From Avena insularis (Eukaryota; Streptophyta; Magnoliopsida; Poales; Poaceae), in the NCBI GenBank assembly GCA_023614405.1, contig CM042688.1, positions 380,915,331 to 380,979,330 on the forward strand: 64,000 bases of DNA, given 5' to 3'. The notes under the pieces were generated by a model, which did not search any database, was not told the origin of the DNA, and was given only the letters and a program-made list of their open reading frames with translations. The position numbers and the translations under genes are program-made. Within the stretch, counting starts at the first letter, position 1, and every line of letters begins with the position of its first letter. Of the stretch, positions 52,101 to 62,538 are shown piece after piece.

Positions 52101-55100
52101 TTTCCTAAACCACATGGATCCACTAGAGTCATTTCTTGTGTGTTCTTTTCATAAACCACATGGATCCACTAGATGTCATTGCATGTGTGTTCTTTTCATA
52201 AACCACATGGATCCACTAGATGTCATTGCATGTGTGTTCTTTTCCTAAACCACATGGATCCACTAGATGTCATTGCATGTGTGTTCTTTACCTAAACCTC
52301 ATGGATCCACTAGAGTCATTCCATTTGTGTTCTTTTCATAAACCACATGGATCCACTAGATGTCATTGCATGTGTGTTCTTTTCATAAACCACATGGTTC
52401 CACTAGATGTCATGCATGTGTTTTCTTTTCCTAAACCACATGGATCCACTAGAGTCATTGCATGTGTGTTATTTTTATAAACCACATGGATTCACTAGAT
52501 GTCATTGCTTGTGTGTTGATTTCGTAAACCACATGGATCCACTAGATGTCATTGCATGTGTGTTCTTTCATAAACCACATGGATCCACTAGATGTCATTG
52601 GATGTTTGTTATTTCCTAAACCACATGGATCCACTAGAGTCATTCAACGTGTATTCTTTTCATCAACAACATGGATCCACTATGACATTGCATGTGTGTT
52701 CTTTTCACAAACCACATGGATCCACTAGATGTCATTGCATGTGTGTTCTTTTCCTAAACCACATGGTTCCACTAGATGTCATTGCATGTGTGTTCTTTTC
52801 ATAAACCACATGGATCCACTAGATGTCATTTCATGTGTGTTCTTTTCATAAACCACATAGATCCACTAGATGTCAATTAATGTGCGATCTTTCATAAACC
52901 ACATGGATCCACTAGATGCAATTGCAATTTTTGTTCTTTTCCTAAACCACATAGATCCACTAGATTCATTCAACGTGTGTTCTTTTCATAAACCACATGG
53001 ATCCACTAGATGTCATTGCATTTGTGTTCTTTTTACAAACCACATGGATCCACTAGATGTCATTGCATGTTTGTTTTTTCTAATCCACATGGATCCACTA
53101 GAGTCATTTCATGTGTGTTCTTTTACTAAACCACATGTATCCACTAGATGTCATTGCATGTGTGTTCTTTTAATAAACCACATGGATCCACTAGAGTCAT
53201 TGCATGTGTGTTATTTTCATAAACCACATGGATCCACTAGATGTCATTGCATGTGTGTTCATTTCCTAAACCACATGGATCCACTAGATGTCATTGCATG
53301 TGTGTTCTTTTCATAAACCACATGGTTCCACTAGATGGCATGCATGTGTGTCGTTTTCTTAAACCACATGGATCCACTAGATTCATTGCATGTGTGTTAT
53401 TTTTATAAACCACATGGATTCACTAGATGTCATTGCTTGTGTGTTGATTTCATAAACCACATGGATCCACTAGATGTCATTGCATGTGTGTTCTTTCATA
53501 AACCACATGGATCCACTAGATGTCATTGGATGTTTGTTATTTTCCTAAACCTCATGGATCCACTAGAGTCATTCAACGTGTGCTCTTTTTATAAACAACA
53601 TGGATCCACTAGATGACATTGCATGTGTGTTCTTTTCACAAACCACATGGATCCACTAGATGTCATTGCATGTGTGTTCTTTTCCTAAACCACATGGTTA
53701 CACTAGATGTCATTGCATGTGTGTTCTTTTCATAAACCACATGGATCCACTAGATGTCATTTCATGTGTGTTCTTTTCATAAACCACATAGATCCACTAG
53801 ATGTCAATTAATGTGCGATCTTTCATAAACCACATGGATCCACTAGATGCAATTGCAATTTTTGTTCTTTTCCTAAACCACATGGATCCACTAGATGTCA
53901 TTGCATGTGTGTTCTTTTCATAAACCACATGGATCCACTAGATGTCATTGCATGTGTGTTCTTTTCATAAACCACATGGATCCACTAGATGTCATTTCAT
54001 GTGTGTTCTTTTCATAAACCACATGGATCCACTAGATGTCATTGCATGTGTGTTCTTTTCATAAACCACATGGATCCACTAGATGTCAATTAATGTGCGA
54101 TCTTTCATAAACCACATGGATCCACTAGATGTCATTGCATGTGTGTTCTTTTCCTAAACCACATGGATCCACTAGATGTCATTGCATGTGTGTTCTTTTC
54201 ATAAACCACATGGATCCACTAGATGTCATTCCATGTGTGTTCTTTTCATAAACCACATGGATCCACTAGATGTCATTTCATGTGTGTTCTTTTCATAAAC
54301 CACATGGATCCACTAGATGTCATTGCATGTGTGTTCTTTTCATAAACCACATGGATCCACTAGATGTCATTGCACATGTGTTATTTTCCTAAACCACATG
54401 GATCCACTAGATGTCATTGCATGTGAGTTCTTTTCCTAAACCACATGGATCCACCAGATGTCATTGCATGTGTGTTCTTTTCCTAAACCACATGGATCCA
54501 CTAGAGTCATTTCTTGTGTGTTCTTTTCATAAACCACATGGATCCACTAGATGTCATTGCATGTGTGTTCTTTTCATAAACCACATGGATCCACTAGATG
54601 TCATTGCATGTGTGTTCTTTTCCTAAACGACATGGATCCACTAGATGTCATTGCATGTGTGTTCTTTACCTAAGCCACATGGATCCACTAGAGTCATTCC
54701 ATTTGTGTTCTTTTCATAAACCACATGGATCCACTAGATGGCATTGCATGTGTGTTCTTTTCATAAACCACATGGTTCCACTAGATGGCATGCATGTGTG
54801 TCGTTTTCTTAAACCACACGGATCCACTAGATTCATTGCATGTGTGTTATTTTTATAAACCACATGGATTCACTAGATGTCATTGCTTGTGTGTTGATTT
54901 CATAAACCACATGGATCCACTAGATGTCATTGCATGTGTGTTCTTTCATAAACCACATGGATCCACTAGATGTCATTGGATGTTTGTTATTTCCTAAACC
55001 ACATGGATCCACTAGAGTCATTCAACATGTATTCTTTTCATCAACAACATGGATCCACTAGATGACATTGCATGTGTGTTCTTTTCACAAACCACATGGA

Positions 55101-57340
55101 TCCACTAGATGTCATTGCATGTGTGTTCTTTTCCTAAACCACATGGTTACACTAGATGTCATTGCATGTGTGTTCTTTTCATAAACCACATGGATCCACT
55201 AGATGTCATTTCATGTGTGTTCTTTTCATAAACCACATAGATCCACTAGATGTCAATTAATGTGCGATCTTTCATAAACCACATGGATCCACTAGATGCC
55301 ATTGCAATTTTTGTTCTTTTCCTAAACCACATAGATCCACTAGATTCATTCAACGTGTGTTCTTTTCATAAACCACATGGATCCACTAGATGTCATTGCA
55401 TGTGTGTTCTTTTTACAAACCACATGGATCCACTAGATGTCATTGCATGTTTGTTTTTTCTAATCCACATGGATCCACTAGAGTCATTTCATGTGTGTTC
55501 TTTTACTAAACCACATGTATCCACTAGATGTCATTGCATGTGTGTTCTTTTTCTAAACCACATGGATCCACTAGAGTCATTGCATGTGTGTTATTTTCAT
55601 AAACCACATGGATCCACTAGATGTCATTGCATGTGTGTTCATTTCCTAAACCACATGGATCCACTAGATGTCATTGCATGTGTGTTCTTTTCATAAACCA
55701 CATGGTTCCACTAGATGGCATGCAGTTGTGTCTGTTTCCTAAACCACCTGGATCCACTAGATTCATTGCATGTGTTATTTTTATAAACCACATGGATTCA
55801 CTAGATGTCATTGCTTGTGTGTTGATTTCATAAACCACATGGATCCACTAGATGTCATTGCATGTGTGTTCTTTCATAAACCACATGGATCCACTAGATG
55901 TCATTGGATGTTTGTTATTTTCCTAAACCTCATGGATCCACTAGAGTCATTCAACGTGTGCTCTTTTTATAAACAACATGGATCCACTAGATGACATTGC
56001 ATGTGTGTTCTTTTCACAAACCACATGGATCCACTAGATGTCATTGCATGTGTGTTCTTTTCCTAAACCACATGGTTACACTAGATGTCATTGCATGTGT
56101 GTTCTTTTCATAAACCACATGGATCCACTAGATGTCATTTCATGTGTGTTCTTTTCATAAACCACATAGATCCACTAGATGTCAATTAATGCGATCTTTC
56201 ATAAACCACATGGATCCACTAGATGCAATTGCAATTTTTGTTCTTTTCCTAAACGACATGGATCCACTAGATGTCATTGCATGTGTGTTCTTTTCCTAAA
56301 CCACATGGATCCACTAGAGTCATTCCATGTGTGTTCTTTTCATAAACCACATGGATCCACTAGATGTCATTGCATGTGTGTTCTTTTCATAAACCACATG
56401 GATCCACTAGATGTCATTGCATGTGTGTTCTTTCATAAACCACATGGATCCACTAGATGTCATTGCACATGTGTTATTTTCCAAAACCACATGGATCCAC
56501 TAGATGTCATTGCATGTGTGTTCTTTTCCTAAACCATATGGATCCACCAGATGTCATTGCATGTGTGTTCTTTTCCTAAACCACATGGATCCACTAGAGT
56601 CATTTCTTGTGTGTTCTTTTCATAAACCACATGGATCCACTAGATGTCATTGCATGTGTGTTCTTTTCATAAACCACATGGATCCACTAGATGTCATTGC
56701 ATGTGTGTTCTTTTCCTAAACCACATGGATCCACTAGATGTCATTGCATGTGTGTTCTTTACCTAAACCTCATGGATCCACTAGAGTCATTCCATTTGTG
56801 TTCTTTTCATAAACCACATGGATCCACTAGATGTCATTGCATGTGTGTTCTTTTCATAAACCACATGGTTCCACTAGATGTCATGCATGTGTTTTCTTTT
56901 CCTAAACCACATGGATCCACTAGAGTCATTGCATGTGTGTTATTTTTATAAACCACATGGATTCACTAGATGTCATTGCTTGTGTGTTGATTTCATAAAC
57001 CACATGGATCCACTAGATGTCATTGCATGTGTGTTCTTTCATAAACCACATGGATCCACTAGATGTCATTGGATGTTTTTTATTTCCTAAACCACATGGA
57101 TCCACTAGAGTCATTCAACGTGTATTCTTTTCATCAACAACATGGATCCACTATGACATTGCATGTGTGTTCTTTTCACAAACCACATGGATCCACTAGA
57201 TGTCATTGCATGTGTGTTCTTTTCCTAAACCACATGGTTCCACTAGATGTCATTGCATGTGTGTTCTTTTCATAAACCACATGGATCCACTAGATGTCAT
57301 TTCATGTGTGTTCTTTTCATAAACCACATAGATCCACTAG
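40168..57340 (+). repeat. 2.09-kb bipartite higher-order repeat
   Basis: The marker monomer recurs in an alternating 932-bp and about 1163-bp rhythm (40168, 41101, 42264, 43196, 44360, 45290, 46451, 47389, then 50779, 51709, 52870), giving full units of 2091-2103 bp, about 45 monomers. Independent landmarks agree: 39331, 41427, 43523, 45614, 47709. Units at 48554-50778 and 52870-55249 are longer because other material is inserted or expanded. This is the most homogeneous part of the array. Confidence 0.88.
49560..50570 (+). repeat. Patch of the 1.72-kb repeat type inside the 2.09-kb array
   Basis: Contains the ordered variants CACACGGAGCCACTAG, CCAGTAGAGTCATTTCG, ATGAGTATTCTTTTAATAAACC and CACAATATGTCATGGC. 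These otherwise characterise 23.9-30.1 kb and are absent from neighbouring 2.09-kb units. Gene conversion or template switching between subarrays would explain it. Confidence 0.7.
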
Positions 57341-57769
57341 ATGTCAATTAATGTGCGATCTTTCATAAACCACATGGATCCACTAGATGCCATTGCAATT
57401 TTTGTTGTTTTCCTAAACCACATAGATCCACTAGATTCATTCAACGTGTGTTCTTTTCATAAACCACATGGATCCACTAGATGTCATTGCATGTGTGTTC
57501 TTTTTACAAACCACATGGATCCACTAGATGTCATTGCATGTTTGTTTTTTCTAATCCACATGGATCCACTAGAGTCATTTCATGTGTGTTCTTTTACTAA
57601 ACCACATGTATCCACTAGATGTCATTGCATGTGTGTTCTTTTTCTAAACCACATGGATCCACTAGAGTCATTGCATGTGTGTTATTTTCATAAACCACAT
57701 GGATCCACTAGATGTCATTGCATGTGTGTTCATTTCCTAAACCACATGGATCCACTAGATGACATTGCA

Positions 57770-58070
57770 TGTGTTTTCTTTTCCTAAACCACATGGATAC
57801 ACTAGATGTCATTGCATCTGGTGTTCTTTTCATAAACCACATGGATCCACTGAAGTTATTGCATATGTGTTCTTTTCATAAACCAAATGTATCCAGTAGA
57901 TGTCATTACATGTGCCTTCTTTTCATAAACCACATGGATCCAATAGATTTTATTGCATGTGTGTTGTTTTCCTAAACCACATGGATGCACTAGGTTTATT
58001 CCATGTGAGTTCTTTCCATAAACCACATGGATCCACTAGATGTCATTGAATTTGTGTTCTTTTCCCAAAC
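57770..58070 (+). repeat. Subfamily-A segment at the right edge of the array
   Basis: Shares the private variants GCATCTGGTGTTC, CAATAGATTTTATTGC and TAGGTTTATTCCATGTGAG, in the same order, with 2270-2500 and 6590-6820 at the left edge. No such copy was seen between. Similarity is about 94% by eye. Confidence 0.75.
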
Positions 58071-58748
58071 CACATGGATCCACTAGATGTCATTGCACAT
58101 GTGTTATTTTCCTAAACCACATGGATCCACTAGATGTCATTGCATGTGTGTTCTTTTCCTAAACCACATGGATCCACCAGATGTCATTGCATGTGTGTTC
58201 TTTTCCTAAACCACATGGATCCACTAGAGTCATTTCTTGTGTGTTCCTTTAATAAACCACATTGATCCACTAGATGTCATTGAACGTGTGTTCTTTTCAT
58301 AAACCACATGGATCCACTAGATGTCATTGCATGTGTGTTCTTTTCCTAAACCAGATGGATCCACTAGATGTCATTGCATGTGTGTTCTTTACCTAAACCT
58401 CATGGATCCACTAGAGTCATTCCATTTGTGTTCTTTTCATAAACCACATGGATCCACTAGATGTCCTTGCATGTGTGTTCTTTTCATAAACCACATGGTT
58501 CCGCTAGATGTCATTCTATGTGTGTTGTTTTCATAAACCACATGGATCCACAATATGTCATGGCATGTGTGTTCTTTTCCTAAACCACATGGATCCACTA
58601 GATTCATTCAACGTGTGTTCTTTTCATAAACCACATGGATCCACTAGATGTCATTGCATGTGTGTTCTTTTTACAAACCACATGGATACACTAGATGTCA
58701 TTGCATGTTGTTTTTTTCTAATCCACATGGATCCACTAGAGTTATTTC

Positions 58749-58774
58749 CACTACTAGGAAAACGGCTATAGGTA
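58749..58774 (+). repeat. 5' terminal inverted repeat of the CACTA element
   Basis: CACTACTAGGAAAACGGC followed by TATAGGTA. The CACTA start and the AGGAAAA core are diagnostic for the superfamily. The outer boundary is sharp because the satellite stops one base earlier. Confidence 0.9.
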
Positions 58775-58863
58775 ATCAGCACATCCGTGGCTCACATGGT
58801 TGAAGTGCCCCACGGCTAAAACAGGCGTGGCTCACCTATGGGCAGTGCCCTACTAGTAACTAG

Positions 58864-58976
58864 AACAACCGTGGCGCACATGACTGTAGTGCGCCACAGA
58901 TGTGTGTGGGCCAGGGGCCTGTTGGACGCACGCCAAACATCTGTAGCGCACTACGGTCATGTGCGCCACGGTTGTT
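58864..58976. repeat. Subterminal inverted repeat (40-bp arms)
   Basis: Arms 58864-58903 and 58937-58976 are inverted copies matching at 38 of 40 positions, each built from AACAACCGTGGCGCAC and GTAGTGCGC words, with a 33-bp loop. In En/Spm elements subterminal repeats bind the TNPA-type protein. Confidence 0.85.
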
Positions 58977-59097
58977 AGTCTCATCTGTGGCGCACATGGG
59001 TGGGGTGCGTTACGCCTAAGCGCACGCCCCCCTCTGCTGTGAAACGGCCACAAACTTCTGTGGCGCACTCGGCCTAGTGCGCCCCAAGGAGTAGGAG

Positions 59098-59177
59098 CAT
59101 CCGTGGCGCACATGGCCTAGTGCGCCACAGTTGTGTCTACTCCCTGTGGCGCACTAGGGCCGTGTGCGCCACGGATG
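59098..59177. repeat. Second subterminal inverted repeat (33/34-bp arms)
   Basis: Arms 59098-59130 and 59144-59177 pair with one mismatch and one gap around a 13-bp loop. They use the same CATCCGTGGCGCAC and TAGTGCGCCACAG words as the first hairpin. Confidence 0.85.
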
Positions 59178-59934
59178 TGTCGATTTTTTTAGGACAGCAC
59201 TTTATGTGCACATGTGTGACCACACATCCACCACCCCACACTTCACTTTCCCCTTCTTCTTCCTCCTTAGATCTAGTCGGGATCTTCTCCTTCCCACCTC
59301 AATTTCTCCACCCATTCACCATTTTTAGCATGTAAAACTTGCCTTGGATGTTACATAAGTAATAGAGGAGGTCTCCGGTCTCTCATCTCCTTCTCCGTCG
59401 ACCTTGCACCTCTCCTTTCCATCTTTTCTCGCGATCGGTCTCTCATCTCGGTAAGTTGTCCATGTAAGGATGTGTTCATGTGTATATGGATGATGTGCTC
59501 ATATGTATGTAGATGATCGATGCTCATGATGTGTGTATGTGGAGAGGATGGTCATATGTGTGTGTGTATATGGAGAGTATCGATGATGCTCATGCATGTG
59601 TGTATGGAGAGGATAATGATATGTTCATGTGTGTATGGATCGGTCTCGATCTCTCTCTCTTGTGTTTGTATGTGAACAAATTGCCATTTGTTTTGCCAAA
59701 ATGTTGATTCATTTCCATTTTGGCATTTCGCAAAGGTCCTAATTTTAGGATAGGTCATGCCGAAATTTTCTATCGACCATTGCATGCATGCATTCATTAT
59801 GTGGTTCTAATAGACTTCAAAATTGTACCGTGTACACCGTGCGAGCAAAATGGTCCGCATAATGAGCGAAGGCATTGTGGCTAGATTTTTGAAATGTGCG
59901 ACGACATGATACGAAATAACAAGACGGATATAAG
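59178..59934 (+). other. CACTA leader region
   Basis: Pyrimidine-rich sequence (TCTCC, CTTCTTCC runs) leads to a good splice-donor match, CTCG then GTAAGT, at about 59451. After that come degenerate TGTGTATATGGA/GATGCTCATG repeats at about 59465-59645. A short stretch at 59848-59900 reads MVRIMSEGIVARFLKCATT in one phase before stopping, possibly the degraded N-terminus of the transposase. The 5' UTR intron is inference. Confidence 0.45.
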
Positions 59935-60098
59935 ATGTCCGTGCGAAGATGCAAACTCAATCGGGTGATCGACCCGGAATCAGAGGCGCACCTGCTCCGC
60001 CATGGTTTCATGGATGGATACACTCGTTGGATAAGCGATGACGTAGATGATGGAGACGGTGAAGGTGGCCAACATGACGATGATCATCATCACGGCGA
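59935..60098 (+). pseudogene. Transposase-associated domain fragment
   Basis: Reads SVRRCKLNRVIDPESEAHLL then RHGFMDGYTRWISDD, matching the usual C-X-C...HL-RGFM-GYT-W pattern of the domain found upstream of tnp2 in plant transposases. The expected preceding CPC motif is present (IRCPC) but one base out of phase at about 59930. An acidic/His tail (DDVDDGDGEGGQHDDDHHHG) follows. The phase is lost near 60100. Any ATG here is incidental. Confidence 0.75.
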
Positions 60099-60347
60099 GA
60101 TGATGAAGAGTCTCCTGGAGATGGTGAAGGTGCGGAAGCAGACCAGGATGATGATGATCTAGATGCCGGAGGAGCAGACAACGATGGAACAACGTCAGGC
60201 TGGGTGCGGGACCCTTATGTCCAAGAGTTGCTTCTCAAGCAGACGAGTAACGCCAGGGCTGCCGCTAGAGAGAAAGCCAAGCTTGCGCAACTTGAGAAAG
60301 ACGCGGTTACTCCATTGTATGAAGGATGTAGGCCCGATACCGGTTGA
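60099..60347 (+). pseudogene. Transposase linker fragment
   Basis: Second phase: an acidic segment (GDGEGAEADQDDDD) then WVRDPYVQELLLKQTSNARA and KAKLAQLEKDAVTPLYEGC, a conserved linker in grass CACTA transposases. It is predicted helical and Ala/Lys/Glu-rich. The phase ends at TGA after RPDTG. A missing C in the CCCGATAC/CGGTTG stretch accounts for the switch to the next frame. Confidence 0.75.
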
Positions 60348-60926
60348 ATGTAACGCTCAAGGCTATGGAGATGAAGGCAAAGCACAAATTGAGCGACGCA
60401 AGCCGGCGATATGATGGCATTACGGCACGATCGTCTCCGGAGAACACATGTCCAACTAGTATCGAGGATGCCAAGAAAATCGTCTGTCCTCTCGATCTAC
60501 CGCATGTTAGATATCACGTATGCATCAACGATTGCATCATTTATCGGGGCGAGGACGCGGAGAAAACCACATGTCCGGTGTGCGGCGTGAGTCGATACAA
60601 GAAAGGGAAGAAAGCACCTCGAAAAGTGGTATGGTACTTTCCTATCACTCCTCGTCTGCAGCGCTATTTCGCTGACCCTAAGAAAGCGAAGCTCATGCGA
60701 TGGCATGCGGAAAGGAAGAAGCCAGGAGATGATGATGACCCCGAAAAGGATGAGCTGCTGACGCACCCTTCAGATGCTAGCCAGTGGAAAGCATTGGACC
60801 TCGAATTCGGTGGAGATTCGAGGAACATCAGGCTTGGTGCGAGCACCGATGGACTCAATCCGTTCGGTAGCCAGAGCAGCACGCACAACACTTGGCCCGT
60901 GTTTGTATGGATGTACAACCTACCTC
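60338..60926 (+). pseudogene. tnp2 domain, N-terminal part
   Basis: Third phase: LNVTLKAMEMKAKHKLSDA, a short out-of-phase stretch (60405-60437, which reads GDMMALRHDRL in the alternative frame), then NTCPTSIEDAKKIVCPLDLP, HVRYHVCINDCIIYRG, the zinc-binding-like TTCPVCGVSRYKKGKK, VVWYFPITPRLQRYF, and ASQWKALDLEF with LGASTDGLNPFGS and NTWPVFVWMYNLP. These are the hallmark motifs of the tnp2 family (PF02992). The open frame runs on to 61192, but residues after MYNLP no longer match because an extra base lies near 60926. Confidence 0.85.
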
Positions 60927-61395
60927 GCTCCATGGTTGTGCATGAAGAAGAAGTACATACAAATGAGTATGCTAATTCAAGGGCCGAAACAACCTGGTAC
61001 CGACATCAATCTGTATCTCGGGCTGTTGAAAGAGGAGCTAGCCACGTTATGGGAATCTGGAGCCAATACTTACGACGCCGTCGCACAAGATTATTTCACT
61101 ATGAGAGCCGCGTTGGTCACTACGGTGCAAGACTATCCAGGTTGCGGGTATATCTCGGGGCAGGTTATCCAAGGATTCTGCGCATGCGTTAGGTGCATGG
61201 ATAACACAAGCTATATCCAACTAGAGAAAGATCCAGGGTCATCGAAAACCGTGTTCATGGCGCACCGGAGGTGGCTCGGCAAGAATGATCCATGGAGAAA
61301 ACGTGGAGACCTGTTCGATGGAAAATTAGAGACCCGAGGAATCCCAGAGCGTAGGAGCAGCGAAGAAGTGGAAGAGTTGCTGAAAAACTGGAAAA
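60927..61395 (+). pseudogene. tnp2 domain, central part
   Basis: Next phase picks up exactly where the previous one fails: PWLCMKKKYIQMSMLIQGPK, then DINLYLGLLKEELATLW, YDAVAQDYFTMRAALVTTVQ, DYPGCGYISGQVIQGFCACV, RCMDNTSYIQL and VFMAHRRWLGKNDPWRK. The LIQGPKQPG, DYP and HRR motifs are typical of tnp2. The phase breaks in an A run near 61391-61395; the correct continuation NCPKPGKKRKRQQQ is one base out. Confidence 0.85.
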
Positions 61396-61396
61396 T

Positions 61397-61567
61397 TGTC
61401 CTAAGCCAGGAAAGAAGCGAAAGAGGCAGCAACAAGACAAGCCGCTGATGAAGGTATGGAAAACAAGGTCTGTTTTCTGGGAGTTGCCATACTGGAAGTT
61501 TATCCGCACGCCTCATAGCCTCGACATCATGCATATCACGAAAACGTGCGAGTCGACGCCACCATAA
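61397..61567 (+). pseudogene. tnp2 domain fragment with FWELPYW motif
   Basis: Reads CPKPGKKRKRQQQDKPLM, KVWKTRSVFWELPYWKF and HSLDIMHITKTCES, then stops at TAA. FWELPYW and LD-MH are strongly conserved in tnp2 transposases. The following conserved part (INMPDRTKDGPKAR) is in another phase. Confidence 0.8.
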
Positions 61568-62154
61568 TCAACATGCCAGATAGGACGAAAGATGGTCCGA
61601 AAGCAAGGCACGACCTGATATGCTTGGGTATCCGGAAGGAGCTTCACGGAGGACGCACTAATCCTGATGATCAGGAAGATGACGATGATCATGAGTCGGA
61701 GACGACACAAGGTCGTCGGAAGGGTAAAAAGTTCAAGAAGAACGAATATTACTGCCCTCCTTCTTGCTTCACTCTAAGCCAGGATGAGATCAAACAGTTT
61801 TTCAAGTGCCTTCTAGGAGTCAAATTTCCTTACGGCTACGCGGGCAAGATAAGCAGATACCTAGACAAGGCGAAGCAGAGGTTCAGTGGTATGAAGTCTC
61901 ACGACTGTGCCGTGAGGAGAGGAAAAAGAAACATCATCGGAATGGATGGAATCGCCAATGAGCAAGACTTCGACCAGTACGGCGATCCAAAGATTGAAGA
62001 TGACGACGACTACGATGCCGCAACATACATCACAAGAAGAAAAAGGACAACCCTACCCAAAAAAGGTAGCCCGTTCGAAAGAAGAAACATTAAAGTGCCG
62101 GGGCTAAATTATTCAACCGCGACAAAGAAGGGAAAAAAGATTGTAAAACGCTAG
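61546..62154 (+). pseudogene. Transposase C-terminal fragment with internal deletion
   Basis: About 200 codons. The first half continues tnp2 (INMPDRTKDGPKARHDL, GIRKELHGG, YYCPPSCFTLSQDEIKQF, GVKFPYGYAGKISRYLDKAK, FSGMKSHDC). Right after GMKSHDC near 61905 it jumps to a tail-like segment, DQYGDPKIEDDDDYDAATYI then KVPGLNYSTATKKGKKIVKR, the usual C-terminal ending. The missing middle normally carries the rest of the transposase. Lys-rich ends suggest a nuclear localisation signal. Confidence 0.8.
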
Positions 62155-62420
62155 CTCAAAAAATATTGTAAAAGCGTGGTGTCAAAAAAGATTGTAATAT
62201 TTATGGACAAATTATTATGACATATTTGAATCATGTACAAATTATTATGACATATTTTGAATCCTATTTGTACCACTTTTATGACATATATTATCACCTT
62301 TGGGAATTTTTGGAATATTTAAAAGTATTTTAAAAACAAAACAAAACTTTTATGGCATATATCACCACTTTTGGGCATTTTTTGGAACATTTAAAAATAT
62401 TTTTAAAATAAAAATAAAAA
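62155..62420 (+). other. AT-rich 3' region of the CACTA element with short tandem repeats
   Basis: Two diverged copies of a roughly 65-bp word lie in tandem (62276-62337 and 62347-62410; each has ATGACATATAT or ATGGCATATAT, a CCTTTGGG/CTTTTGGG core and TTGGAA-ATTTAAAA). A shorter repeat of ATTATTATGACATATTT occurs at 62209 and 62238. No gene is seen. Confidence 0.6.
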
Positions 62421-62429
62421 AGGTGGGCA

Positions 62430-62510
62430 CTAGGATTCGAACCTAGGTGCTCACAGGTTTATAGAATAAAGGAGTGGTTGGAACCAGTGGGATAAGGCGA
62501 GCTAGTGGTA
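62430..62510 (-). other. tRNA-like sequence (T-arm with B box)
   Basis: On the minus strand CTAGG-TTCGAAT-CCTAG forms a perfect 5-bp stem with a 7-base loop, containing the RNA polymerase III B-box GGTTCGAATCC. About 55 bp upstream on that strand is TAGCTC, resembling an interrupted A box. No matching acceptor stem is visible, so it is not a functional tRNA gene. It may be a tRNA-derived relic or an old SINE fragment. Confidence 0.4.
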
Positions 62511-62538
62511 ACTATCGGGGTGGCAGCCCTCTTATCGG

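Larger units (their letters stand above)
20308..58748 (+). repeat. 47-bp satellite array, main block with higher-order repeats
   Basis: About 38 kb of uninterrupted plus-strand monomers, roughly 820 copies. The building pattern alternates 46- and 47-bp variants into trimers (about 140 bp) and tetramers (about 187 bp). A distinctive monomer carrying AATTAATGTGCGATC, always followed by CTTTCATAAACC, recurs about 26 times and marks larger units. The longest open frames (148-175 codons) repeat at the same phase of these units and arise where variant lengths happen to hide the TAA. They consist only of translated monomer and I do not regard them as genes. The array stops at a CACTA terminus. Confidence 0.95.
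59935..62154 (+). pseudogene. CACTA transposase pseudogene (tnp2 type)
   Basis: Reading in order needs all three phases but yields a collinear plant CACTA transposase: a Transposase-associated domain, an acidic linker, the tnp2 domain and a basic C-terminus. Phase changes fall near 60100, 60340, 60405-60440 (in and out), 60926, 61394 and 61555, each consistent with a one-base change. A large internal deletion follows the GMKSHDC motif near 61905, where the family normally continues for several hundred residues. An intact protein would bind and cut the CACTA termini in the nucleus; this copy cannot. Individual pieces are listed separately. Confidence 0.85.

Noticed and set aside
20300..57787. 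Many open frames of 60-175 codons reading Met-Ser-Leu-His-Val-Cys-Ser-Phe-type repeats
   Set aside because: They are translations of the 47-bp monomer in rotating phases. They repeat at HOR spacing and have no codon-level constraint (substitutions fall at all positions), no start context and no non-repeat domain.
58853..59113. 86-codon minus-strand frame rich in CAT/CGCAC words
   Set aside because: It is a translation of CACTA subterminal inverted repeats, not a gene.
60497..61710. Minus-strand frames opposite the transposase
   Set aside because: They are antisense shadows of a clear plus-strand tnp2 coding region and have no similarity of their own.
62430..62510. Functional tRNA gene
   Set aside because: Only the T-arm is convincing; no acceptor stem or anticodon arm pairs correctly.
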